This document shows positions 34,223 through 45,038 of a stretch of DNA of 64,000 nucleotides, in pieces. Every line of letters starts with the position of its first letter. Positions within the stretch are counted from its first letter, which is position 1. Made by a program: the position numbers and the translations under genes. The notes under the pieces are model-generated. The model made no database searches. It saw only the letters and a program-made list of their open reading frames with translations, and was not told where the DNA came from. The DNA is from Aphrocallistes beatrix (taxonomy: Eukaryota > Porifera > Hexactinellida > Sceptrulophora > Aphrocallistidae): positions 1-64,000 of the forward strand of contig OY725499.1 of the NCBI GenBank assembly GCA_963281255.1. Reading direction: 5' to 3'.

Positions 34223-37200
34223 TTAAATGAAAGAATGCAGCTCGTCTAGAAAGGAAGTCCTCTTGCATTTATTCTCTAACAGCTCGAGTCTGTCTTTGCC
34301 GAGAGCTTCCCACTTCACACAATAGTTCATGTCCTGGTACATCTTTGGATCGATATGGCACCCCGTGCCAGTGCTGATCACTGAATCTCGCGACTTTTGA
34401 CACTCTGCGACATTCGCGGTGAGAATTCCCGCGGGAATGACAGGCGCCAGATGGAACAGACACTTCACTTTAGATTTGTGCGCGCGCACCCACGAAATCA
34501 CTTTGTACCTTGAATAAGCACCATTAATACAGAGCAGCAAAGTTCAGTTAAATTTGAGAAAATAGCTTAATTTACACCTAAAATCTTAAAAATAGCGGAG
34601 GCAGTTTTCTTATTAAAATTCTCTAAAATGGTTGCATCTTAACGCCACTTTTTACCTGTGTTTTTTCTACTTATAGTCTGTCCCCAAATTTAAATGGCTT
34701 AGACAGGAAATGACGCAACACAGGGGGAGAGGGGAAGGGGAGGGGGGCCTACCTGTTGACGAGGAGGATGTGTCCCGAGGTCACGCCCACCCAGAGCAGG
34801 TCTCTCGAGAGACACATGCTCTGAATCTCCAGCTGCTTGCAGCTCGTGTTAGCCATCGCCTCGCGGTTAATTCCATAAAGTTCATCGAACACGCGGCACT
34901 TCTCGAGTGTATGCAGGTCGTAGAGGATCAGACAACCCTTCGAGTCCCCCACCCACATCACACCGGCCCCTTGGTCCGCTAGAAGGTGTGAAATGTACCC
35001 CTCATTCATGAACTCGCCACCTAGCTCGACATGCAGTTCCTTACACGGGATGAGGTTTGTATCCTGCTCCCTGTACACACTCACACAGGCCCCACACCCC
35101 ACCCAAATGCACCCATCCTCCAACACCTCGATGCACCGGACTTTCATGTGCGGAGAGTCTGAATGGAGCTGAATACGACGCGTCGGCTGATAGAATAAAC
35201 TCTCGAAATTGTATAACAGCACACAGCTGGAGCTGAGACCGAGGAAGAGGGAGGTGCGAGAGGTGTTAAGAGACACCACTTCCTCCTCCAGCGTGAATTG
35301 ATGCACACGGTTAAAGGACATGGGCGAGTACGCGGTGATGGTGGAGGAGGTGAGAGGTGTGAAAAACCGGTTACGACATCGTGTCTGCCGCTCGACAGTC
35401 CACACGAGGCACTGAGCGACACAGAAACTGGCCGCCACGACCTGATTCAACACGTCGATGCTGAACAGCACATTCTGCATCCGCTGGTCGTAGACGTAGA
35501 GGACAGAGAGCTCGCACTCCAGCGAGGAAAGGTGCGCCTCGTCCCCCACCGCCCACACCTGTCCTGGACCCTCGGACGGGTACACCTGCAGGAGGAAGTG
35601 AATGAGGACGGGGTCTGGCGGCTGCTGGGCAGTCTGGAAGAGGTGGAACTCGAGGCGGGAAAGTTGGAAGTGGAGGAGGGACGCTTGGGGCCGGTCCCTC
35701 AGCACCGGGTACCAGGACCGCTGCATCATGTCCGCGTAGAGCTTGTAGCCGGGAGGGGGCTGGGCCGGGGACATATGGATGGACGCGGCTGAGGTGACAC
35801 TCATCATGGACTCGGTGAGGTAAGGAATGGACAAGCGGGCGCGAAACTTCTCACTCTGATCGCTGCTGCCGATCGCCGCGTTGCTTTGCTGCGCGTGTAC
35901 GGTGGAGAGGATGTCTCGCAGGACACAGCCGAAAGCGAACACGTCCACCTGCTCGCTGTACCACTGTGTGCCGCCGTAGGCCGCCATCTCTGGCGCCTGG
36001 TACTCCGCGCGGTTCACCAGCCCACGGACCCCCAGCGGCGTCAGGAAGGCCGACTCACGGAAGTCGGAGAGGATCACGTTCCTGGCGTCCATATAGTCCA
36101 GCGAGGTGATGAGCAGCGTCCCCGGGTGCAGCCCCCTGTAGACCACGCCCCGCGAGTGGAGGTAGTCGATGGCGGAGATTATCTGTCTGGCGAAGCTGAA
36201 CACGAGCAGTCGGTCCAGCTGTACGCTGGGGAATTCCAGGAAAGAAGCGAGCGACATCTGCGGCAGCTGTTCGAGGATGACGTAGAGTGCGTCTGCGTTG
36301 AATCCTATCAGCTTCACCACGTTGTCGTGCTGGAGAGAGTGCAGCAGCCTCACTTCGTTGCTGAGGGTGTAGAAGGGGAGGAGCGGGGTGAGACTGTTGA
36401 AGTTGTAGATGCGAATGGTGACCATCTGTCCCAGGTACTCGTAGATGTGGTCTGTGGACCCGCCCAGTGTGTTGGAGCGGCGCAGGATGGACTTGGGATG
36501 GAACTTGAGTGTCCTCAGGTGTGGCGGCATATCGTGGAAGTAGACGTCAGGGCGGATGTTCTCTATGGAAACTTCACAGTCGTGCTGGGAACAGTGCAGC
36601 TGTTGCTCTTCGTGCAGACACAGCAGCACTGACTCCAGCACGAAGTGCTTCGGCGAGTGGATGGAGAGACTGAGACAGGTCGGACAAGGAATGCAGAGTT
36701 GTAGCGTCTTGCACAGCTCATCCTTCCGCGACGTGAAGAAGAAGTTCTGGTAGATGAAAGTGTGCACCAAGCTGCACACAGTGGCCAGGATGTCGAACGA
36801 GTCGCTGGAGCCCGTGGTTGAGATGGAGAAGCCGTCGAAATCCGTTCTTTCTCTGATCTTCATCAGTCGGAAATGAGCGCCGCTCCTCTCGAAGCAGAGA
36901 CTATCGAAGCTGAGCTCCGTAGTCGGTCCGAGGTCCAACTTCTTCATGACCTGAGCCACCAAGAGGTGCCAGAAGGAATAGTCGATGTTCTCCCGCTTGA
37001 ATTCCATCTGGTAGATGCTGTCGCCATGAGCTGGCTGCTTCGTGGGAGAGACGGAGTGTCGGAAGGTGGGGAGCAGGTACAGGGACGGTTTAATGGGTAC
37101 CAGCAGGCTGTGCTGCACCAAGATCTGGAAGATCTGAGTCAGGATCGAGAGAGAGGCGGAGAAAGCGCGCTCACATTTAGGCGCCAGTTTCTCCTTCAGC

Positions 37201-40200
37201 ATTGCCTCTGAGATGACGGGAGAGTTATGCGAGGTGATGACGTCAGAGATGTGCAGGATCAGCTGCAGCAGCCAGGACGGGTTGACGAACACGTAGAGGG
37301 AGAGGTCGTGCAGGGGAACGTTGAAGTAGAACACAGCTCCGATTTCGCGCAGGTAATAGAGCATCGCGTCTTGGAGGGTGAAGTCTGCGCCCAGGAGTTT
37401 CTGAATGCTCGTCTCCAAGGAGCGTTTGTCCATGGTCTCAGTCCCCTCTTTCAGAGAGGACAGGATCAGCTCCACATCCGAGTGGAAGGGGGGCGAGGGG
37501 AAGCTGAGCAGGGAGTGGGGGTCTTGGAAGAGAGCTCCTGCGATGTCATAGATGGCTTTCTGCACCTCCCCCAGCTCGGAAGGGGACGAGTTCTCCAGAT
37601 CCATCATGCGGCAGAAAGTGCACTCCATCATCTTGTCCACCACGCGGAACTTCTCCATCATCTTCATCAAGTGCTCTCTCCGCTCCTTGAACAGGAGCTC
37701 TGTCATCAGTTCGTCCGACTTGTGCTCGTGCAGGAACACCAGCAGCACATACCGCTTCACCTGAAAACGCACAACTGCTAAATTAACACGTTTTATACTT
37801 GGGAAATTCGGGAAACTAATGCAGCTCTAAAAGAGAGATTGCATAGATTCATCTGTCATATATAGTAACTGCTTACATTTCTAAGTCGGAAATCGTATCC
37901 CGGATACTCGTAGCGAAATTTGGAATCCACATGGCTCATACATAGTTACAGTATTAGAATGTATAGCCATAAAATTTCGCAAATAAAATACAGTCGACTC
38001 CGCTTAATAGGGTCACATCGGTCTGAGGACATTTTGACCCGATTAAGCGGAGAACCCTATTAACCGAAAATAATTTGCATGTGCTTCTATTTGTGAGAGC
38101 TTTTCCAGTCCTACCAAAAGTGACCCGATTAAGCGGAGCCGACTGTATCTCAATCATCAGTTTACGCATCTGATAGCAGCAACGTTAATAAACAAAACAG
38201 GTGGCTACACCTGGCATACAACAGAGTCACTTACGTGAGTGAGGAGAGAGGCCAGCGGTCTTATGAGATTGGCTTCCGTGTCCTTCTGTGTCTGCGAAGG
38301 ATCGTGTAGGAGGGCGATAAGTGCGGTTTCAGGGAGGAAGCAGGAGAGGAAGAGGGCGTATTTGGGACTGTTCTTCAAGACGAACGTGTTGAATGATATC
38401 TTCTTTCCACGCAAGAAGTTGGGAGAGAAAATCCAAGAGAAGTTTATGAGTGAGTCGTGCTGCGAGTCTTTCTGTCGCTCATGATGCGTGCTCTGAATCA
38501 GTTTATTAGCCAAACTAACCTGCAACTGTCGCTCACCCAACAGCGTCAGACAGACACGCCTCGTTTCCGTTCCTCTGAAAGTGGGCCGCTTGATCACGTT
38601 CAGCTTCTTGATGGTGCTGAGGAGGGAGGGAGCGGCTCGGTGCTGCTGCTTGTGCAGGAAGAGGGGCGTGTCTGGGAGCTCCTCGTGCACCCTGGAACGG
38701 TGGATCTCTCCGTCCGGAGAGATGAACTTGACGTCGGAGGAGAATCTGCTCATGATGGAATCCACATCTGAGAAGCTACCGCCGGGGTTGTCTTTGAAGT
38801 CGAGGATCTTGAGGGAGTGAAGCTGGAACAGCGGCGATGGGAGGTGTGAAAAGCTGTTTCCTTTACAGATAAGGCATTGCAATTTCGCGTCGCTGATGCA
38901 CGCAGGAAGGTTGGTGAGCTTATTCCGCGAAATATCGAGGTAGGTGAGGAGGGCGGGGTACAGAGTGTTGCTGGGCAGTTCTCGGATCTGATTATCCGAG
39001 AGATTCAGTTTCTCCAGCGTCTCCAACCGCATCAAGTCGATGAAGATGAGAGTGCCGGATAGATTGTTGTGGGAGAGGTCCAGCACACGGATGTTCTGCA
39101 GGGACAGGAAGCTGTTGGGGAGAGAGGTGAGTCGGTTGTGCGAGAGGTTGAGGTGTTGTATCCACGGCGCTACCGCGTGCATCCAGATCTCGTGCACGTG
39201 ACGAAGCGACAGGTCACTCCAGTCCAAATGGAACTCTCCGCTCTCCCCGTGCATCCGGGAGTGCTTGAGCAGGCTGGACGCTGTGTAGATGTGACTGCAG
39301 CGGAATGCGATCACGAGCGCCGGTTTCCGGAGGTAGGGGTCCGAGTAGAAGTAGTCGGTGAGGTGTCGCTGCACGTCACGGAGGTACCAGGGGTGTGAGA
39401 TGCCCGGGGGATCGCTGAACAGTTCGGACACGCGTGCGTAGTCCCCTTGCTTGGCTGCCTGGCAGAGCAAGAGCTGAGACAGAACTTTGATGCTGGTCGT
39501 TTTCTCCGCGAATATTGTCGCCTGCTCGAAGTTGTCCGCTCCGGCCAGGATGCACCGAGCTGAGAGGGTGTGGAGGTTGCATTTCGCGAAATATAACAAG
39601 CAGGTGTTAGCGCAGTCATTGTGGAAGTTCCGACCGAGTACATCCAGCTCCCCTCTGAAGAATACCAACCTTCCCTGTAAATCAGACTTGAACGACTTCG
39701 ATTCACACATTTCTCTCGCTTTAGACACCACATCTGCAAATGGAATGAGTTCGAATAGAAAATTGTAATATATCCATGGTCCAATTCATGAATTCAATAG
39801 ACAATATACTGAGAGTGCTTATGTTGTAAGGAGAGAAGAGGAAAGAATGCAATATGTCCTTACTAAAGGATCTGAGGAGGTGTTCCATGTTGCGCTTCCT
39901 CGCCTTGACAGCTCGGTACATGGCCGTCTCACCGTTATCGTTGACCATGCTGGTGCTGGCTCTGTGGTCGAGTAGCATCTTGACAATCTCTTCGTTGCCT
40001 TTGCTTACAGCCACGTGCAGTGGAGTGCAGTTGCCTTTGTGCGCAACGCGACAATTCACTTCCACAGACTTACAGAGCAGATACTGAACCTAGGATGCGT
40101 AACGAGTAAACTTATTCCATATAAGGAAGTAGCACATCGGCTGAGTCATACCATTTGTATCTGCGAGTGCTCCACAGCTTCGAAGAGCAGAGGACACTCG

Positions 40201-40349
40201 TATCGGCCGTACAGCCACTTCACCTTCTGCTGGTACACATCCTCGTCCTCCAAGACACGCCGCACCTTCGGCAGGTCTCCCTCTCGACAGAGGCGGACCA
40301 GATCGTCCCCGGCCACGGAAAGGCTCTTGCGTCTCTTCTCTGTGATCAT
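34223..40349 (-). CDS. LRRK: LRRK-like ROCO protein with degenerate GTPase and pseudokinase
   Basis: Exons 40152-40349, 39864-40089, 38235-39733, 34753-37760 and 34223-34508 give 1738 residues. The domain order is that of LRRK1/LRRK2: ankyrin repeats (~10-250, CTPLHVAVSKG), leucine-rich repeats (~310-470, LNLSHNRLTSLP), ROC position (~535-700), COR (~700-1000), kinase-like (~1070-1330) and WD40-like (~1370-1738). The P-loop position reads LLGERQLQVS instead of G-x-x-x-x-G-K-S/T, and I see no DxxG or THxD-like motif. In the kinase, VAVK is VTIRI (Lys to Arg, ~1090), HRDLKPxN is YRGLHPGT (Asp to Gly, ~1182), and DYG/DFG is DFR (~1206). APE and the alpha-C Glu remain. The long open exons and intact splicing argue for a living gene with a scaffold role rather than a pseudogene. 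Confidence 0.9.
37991..38145. mobile_element. pogo-like MITE, family C, copy 1
   Basis: Inverted ends CAGTCGACTCCGCTTAAT and ATTAAGCGGAGCCGACTG, 155 bp, TA on both sides. It lies in intron 3 (37761-38234) of the LRRK-like gene. A diverged copy is at 42832-42960. Confidence 0.85.
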
Positions 40350-40508
40350 CGCTGGTAGTTTCGCATCTCAGCTAGTATTCATTAAAAGCAATTTGAAATG
40401 GCAAATCCTGATCTATAGAAGAACGCATTTCACTGACACACAGCACTATACGTGTATAAATATTTATAACATGGCTTGCTGACAATCGCTAAAATACAAA
40501 ACGAGCAA

Positions 40509-43500
40509 TCATTTCTTCGCAAATCTCTGCATCAGCGGATGATCATACATCCAGTGCTCCCCCACAAGTGTAAAGTGCTTGTTCTCCCAAGTCTCTCCCT
40601 TCTCAGTTCTCTCCTTCGTGTCAGCTCTCTGCTTCTCCTCCACTGCATGCTTAGCGTCTGTGGCTCTCTCTAGATCGTTGGCTTTGAGGGCAAGGGTCAG
40701 GTCCTTCCACACAAACCGACTCTCACAAGACTCCATGGCGTCGAGTCTCTTGATCTTCTTCCGCACCTATGAAAAGGAACAAGGAAAATAGGAAGTGAAG
40801 TAGCAAATAAATACATATAAATAAAGAGAAATAAACAATATATAGAATGCTCTTAGGTTGCTAAGGAAATTCAGGAAAAAATGCAGGGCGCTCTTATTTT
40901 GTTAGTGAGATGCCAGAAGGAACGTAGGGTGCCTTATGTTGCTAGGGAGGTGTTAGAAGGAATGTAGGGTGCTCTTATGTTGCTAGGGAGATGTTAGAAA
41001 TAATGTAGAATGCTTTCATGTTGCTAAAGAGATGATAGACGGAATGCGGAGTGTTATTAATTTGCCACGGAGGTGCTAGAAGAAATGTAAGGTGTTCTTA
41101 TGATCTAACGAAATATGGTAAGGGATGCATGGTGCCATTCAATGAAACTATTCTATAGATATAGTTAGAATGTGATTGAGGTTTGTTACTCTGATCAATT
41201 GCTCCTTTTTGCAACTTTGCTTCTTAAAAACTCACCATCTGCAGACTGTAGGTGTCGAGGAAGACTTCCCTTTCTCCATTTGGGTACTCTGCGTACATGA
41301 CTCCGTTCCACTCCCCGTCTATCCGCAGTACGAGTCTGCCCGTGGGCTTGTGCGTGATCTCAGCAGTCACGCGATGCCGCTTCCCGCCGTAGAACGGCTT
41401 GCAGTGGAACTCCATGTTGGCGAGGTACCCCGTCTGCTCGCACTCCATGTAGCACTTTCCGCCGATCTCTATCCACGGCACCGTGAGGATGCTACGGCCG
41501 TACGCCTTGGGCAGGGTGCAGGTGTACTCCTCTCCGAACTCGTGCAGGTTCAGGCGGATCACGCCCACGTTGTGCACCCCGATGGACAGTCCGAAGTACT
41601 TGCTCTGCGTCCAGTTGTGCCCCGACACGGAGATGCGCTTAGGCGGGTACTCGGCGTAGAACCCGGAGATGGGAGGATGGTGCGACACCTGTTCTGCTAT
41701 GAAGGAGAGGGAGTCGAACCCCGCCCAAGGGGTGGGCCCGGATTCTACCACCCCACGCTCCTCTGGAGACATCTCACGGCGCTCACTCATGTCCCAATAG
41801 CAGCGGAACACCTCACCTAGCGACAGACTAATGTTACTGGACCATGGATGAAGCGGAATGTAGAATGAGGAGACTTTCCCTATGGAACTCAGTTTATGTA
41901 TATTATTGGAAGTATTCTTCCTTACTCAGAATCGAATTTATGATTACAGTGCAGAGTTATTCAGAATTCCCAGTTTCCTTCCTGCATTCCTCGCTCGCTT
42001 CTACCACGCATTCCCAGTTACCTGACTGCTCTACCTAGAATTGGATTGTAAGGCTTCTTCGCGATGGTTCCTTTCCTGGCGGCGCTGAAAGTAGAGAAGA
42101 AGTACTGCACACATTTTATGAACCTTCCTTCCTCCGTCTCTGCCTCTGGAATTGAGGTGAAGAGGTGAGGGTAGGACAGGAACTCAGCGTACATTTCCAA
42201 CAGAGATCTCTTCTCGAGGATGAACGTCGGTAGAGTTATTCGTGTCAGGTCCATCCCGACTTTAATCTGGAAAGAGAGTGTGTGTGGAGCTTATGTTGCT
42301 AGGGAAAACACGTCAGGAATGTTGATAGGTATACCTGAGAGGCCATGTGTACAATGACAGTTTTGTGCTGAGTCACTCCTTCCGACACATCGTCCACTTC
42401 CTCCAGCTCCTCATCCACCACAACGTCCACTGGGTCCAGACAGGCCACGCCCTTCTGAGTGGCGCCTCCCTCTTCGTCGGACTTGGCGTGTCCCGGCGTA
42501 TTCTCTCCTTCCGTGGAGAAAGTCTCTACGTCGTAGAAGTCGTCGCTGTCGCTGTCACTATAAATATACCAGAATAATGATAGTGATTATATCTAATAGC
42601 AGTGTTGAATCACGCGGGACATGGTGGGACGCAATAGAGAAGTATTATACATAGAATCAGAAAAAGCGGGACACTCATGAAATTATCTCAATAGAAGAGT
42701 GGAAAATCGCATTCATGTCTCTCATACTTGCAAACCATCTCTGGATTCCTGGATTATCTCGGGATTGGTTCTGAGTCCAGTTTATGGGCTAATATCTCTA
42801 TTGACAAAGCTAAGAGTTTGATTTCCTTTCACAATCGACTCCGCTCAATCGAACCACTTTTGGCAGGACTGGAATAGTTCTCACACATAGAAGCTAATAC
42901 AAATATTATCGGGTCAAAATGTCTTCTGACCGATGTGGTCCTATTAAGCGGAGTCGACTGCATTGAGAATTCAGAGAACTCAGTACCTAGCACATTCCTG
43001 CGTAGGAAGCGGGCTCACAGTCTTGAGTCCGCCTTCTCTGCTTCCAGGAACGAATCCGCCGTTATTCGCTCGATGCAAGATATCCTGGACATTCATCTCC
43101 TCCTTGCTGGTCAGCTCTGTGGCTGTGCGGCTGTCCCTGCGGTCGGTAGGGGGGTGTGGGTCGGGGAGGGTGAGCATGGGGTGGAGCTGGTCCAAGCACC
43201 CGCGGATTGCTCTCGTGTACTCCTTCGTCAGATCCTTGACCTGCTGAGTGTACTCAGATTGGAGGTCTGAGGTGAGAGCTAGCTTGCTGTTGAACGACTT
43301 TATCTGATCCGACAGGAGGCAATAGTAACCTAAGAATGTGCGTAAGTTATAAGAACTATAAATAGCAAGTCGAAACTGTTTTTTACATACAGTGGAATTC
43401 GCTTATTAGCAACTCGAGTTTTGCTCATAAAATGGTTGCTAATACGCGAAGTTTGCTAATAAGGGAAGAGAATTAACACAAATCTTCACCTGGGACCTGA

Positions 43501-44423
43501 AGATTGGTTGCTAATAGGGCAATTTTGTTAATAAGCAAATTCCACTGTAATAAATATTCTGAAACAGTAAGAAAAACCAGTTTCGAGTGTATTTCAAAGC
43601 CTAGAGCTCTGCCATTTAAAAATACAATACCATATATGGTAATACCTTCAGCCTCCGCTACAGAAGCTTGGATGTGGGAGGAGTCTACACTTGTAACTGC
43701 TCCGTCTTCTAGGGACAGTTTCCGGAGGAGAGGAGGGGCAGATTGTAACTGGATACTCTCTTGCAGTGCGTCCACCCATCTCTCTCTGTCCTCAGCTCCT
43801 TGAGCCTAGAAGGAAGGAGTTAGGTTACTGAGAGAAAGAAAAATTTCTCTTTACTTAACACATCTCTTTACTTAACACATCATTATAGCCTATTAGATTA
43901 CCGAAAACTGGGGCGACTTTGGCCCTAAGAGGTTGCTTTGTCCCACAATAGCAATTTTAATAAAATATACTCAAACTTAGAAATATTGCGGTTTAAATAC
44001 CTTTGGATATATTGAGAGTTTCATTCAACATATTATCAATGTGATTACATTGATTCATAAGTTTTAGTATATTTTATAAAATTGCGGGACAAAGCAACCT
44101 CTTAGGGCCAAGTCGCCCCAGTTTACGGTGCTTTACTTTAAGGATTATAAACCGATAAAAAAGGATTATAAACCGACCTGAAAATGGAACTGTTTATTGT
44201 CGGAGATAAGAGCGAAGGCCGTATCGTCGCTGTCATCAATCTCAAGGACAGCGCCTTTAAGCTTGACGCATCCTCTCTTCGTCTCGCTGACCATCTGCTC
44301 CCTGGAGATGTAGTAGGAGAGGTATCCGTTGCTCTTGTCCAGCACAAACCATCTGTACTGCCAGCCCTTCACCACGTTCGTCCATTTGGAGAGCGGACCT
44401 TCCAGCGAGGTTGAGCTATCCAT
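40509..44423 (-). CDS. OSBPL9: Oxysterol-binding protein-related protein 9 (OSBPL9/ORP9 type)
   Basis: Seven exons (44178-44423, 43646-43805, 42987-43329, 42335-42557, 42035-42266, 41236-41816, 40509-40766) give 680 residues. An N-terminal PH domain ([20 protein letters not shown]) is nearly identical in motif to human ORP9. A coiled-coil linker follows, then [10 protein letters not shown], an acidic-flanked FFAT-like motif that would bind VAP on the ER. The ORD lipid-transfer domain carries the family signature EQVSHHPP, plus [19 protein letters not shown] and WNGVMY. ORP9/10/11 proteins exchange phosphatidylserine or sterol for PI4P at ER-Golgi contacts. Its stop lies only 160 bp from the LRRK-like start codon. 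Introns hold MITEs of families A, C, H and J and a 41-bp minisatellite. Confidence 0.96.
40845..41115. repeat. 41-bp minisatellite of the CTTATGTTGCTAGG family
   Basis: About six units of 41 bp contain TTATGTTGCTAGGGAGGTGT plus AGAAGGAATGTAGGGTGCTC, each diverged by 10-30%. It lies in the last intron (40767-41235) of OSBPL9. Confidence 0.85.
42598..42735. mobile_element. GTCCCGC-family MITE (family H), partial copy
   Basis: It matches the interior of family H elements (GCGGGACATGGTGGGACGCA, AAAGCGGGACACTC) but the outer ends are degraded. It lies in an OSBPL9 intron. Confidence 0.6.
42832..42960. mobile_element. pogo-like MITE, family C, copy 2
   Basis: Ends CAATCGACTCCGCTCAAT and TATTAAGCGGAGTCGACTG. 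It is a shortened, diverged relative of 37991-38145 in the opposite orientation, in an OSBPL9 intron. Confidence 0.75.
43390..43547. mobile_element. pogo-like MITE, family A, copy 2
   Basis: Ends CAGTGGAATTCGCTTATTAG and the inverted TAAGCAAATTCCACTG, 158 bp, flanked by TA. It lies in the OSBPL9 intron 43330-43645. A CCATATATGG unit is 80 bp downstream. Confidence 0.85.
43901..44128. mobile_element. MITE with ~44-bp terminal inverted repeats (family J)
   Basis: The left end (CCGAAAACTGGGGCGACTTT...) and the right end match as inverted repeats over about 44 bp with very few differences, including GCCCTAAGAGGTTGCTTTGT. The centre is AT-rich. It lies in the first OSBPL9 intron. I cannot assign a superfamily because the target duplication is unclear. 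Confidence 0.75.
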
Positions 44424-44534
44424 GGTTGCTAAGCTATATTACGAGTTACATTCCAATTGTGTTATAATATCACTGTGCATGACGAGGTATAGACTCATTA
44501 CAAAGCTGATAGTATTCAGTGACAGTCTATCTAG

Positions 44535-44855
44535 CATCCCTGGCAACATAAAGATTAGGTGACATTCCATCTACTTTCCTTAGCAACATAAGAACAAGAT
44601 GAATTCCTTTCATTAAGCAAGGACTCGAATAACAAGAATTTATACTGACGTCCATTAATAAGATCACCAAGCACAAGTATTACATTCTTTCAACTCCTCC
44701 CTAGCAACATAAGAACGATATTGACATTCTCTCAAAGAAATCTCCCTAGCAACCTAAGAACAACAACACATTCTTACATATAACTTCCTAGCAACCTAAG
44801 AACAATCATGACATTCTTTCAATAACTACCTAGCAACATAAGGACAACTGATGTT
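44535..44855. repeat. Degenerate CCTAGCAACATAAG minisatellite
   Basis: Six diverged units of about 45-55 bp contain CCTAGCAACATAAGAACAA followed by ACATTCTTTC. This is the CTTATGTTGCTAGG family in reverse orientation. It fills much of the spacer between OSBPL9 (44423) and BROX (45039). I see no gene there. Confidence 0.75.
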
Positions 44856-45038
44856 TCTTAATTAAAATTAGTACAAAATGATACTATAAATAAGAGGCAT
44901 GTAAATAATAAGATAGAGCATGAGATTAATTAAACAACATAAATACATATTCAATCTGAATTCAAGCAAATAGAAAAGGGATAAATCTCATTAACTCATG
45001 GTTAGTTCCTGAAGCATTCCTTCATCCCTGTTCGGTAG

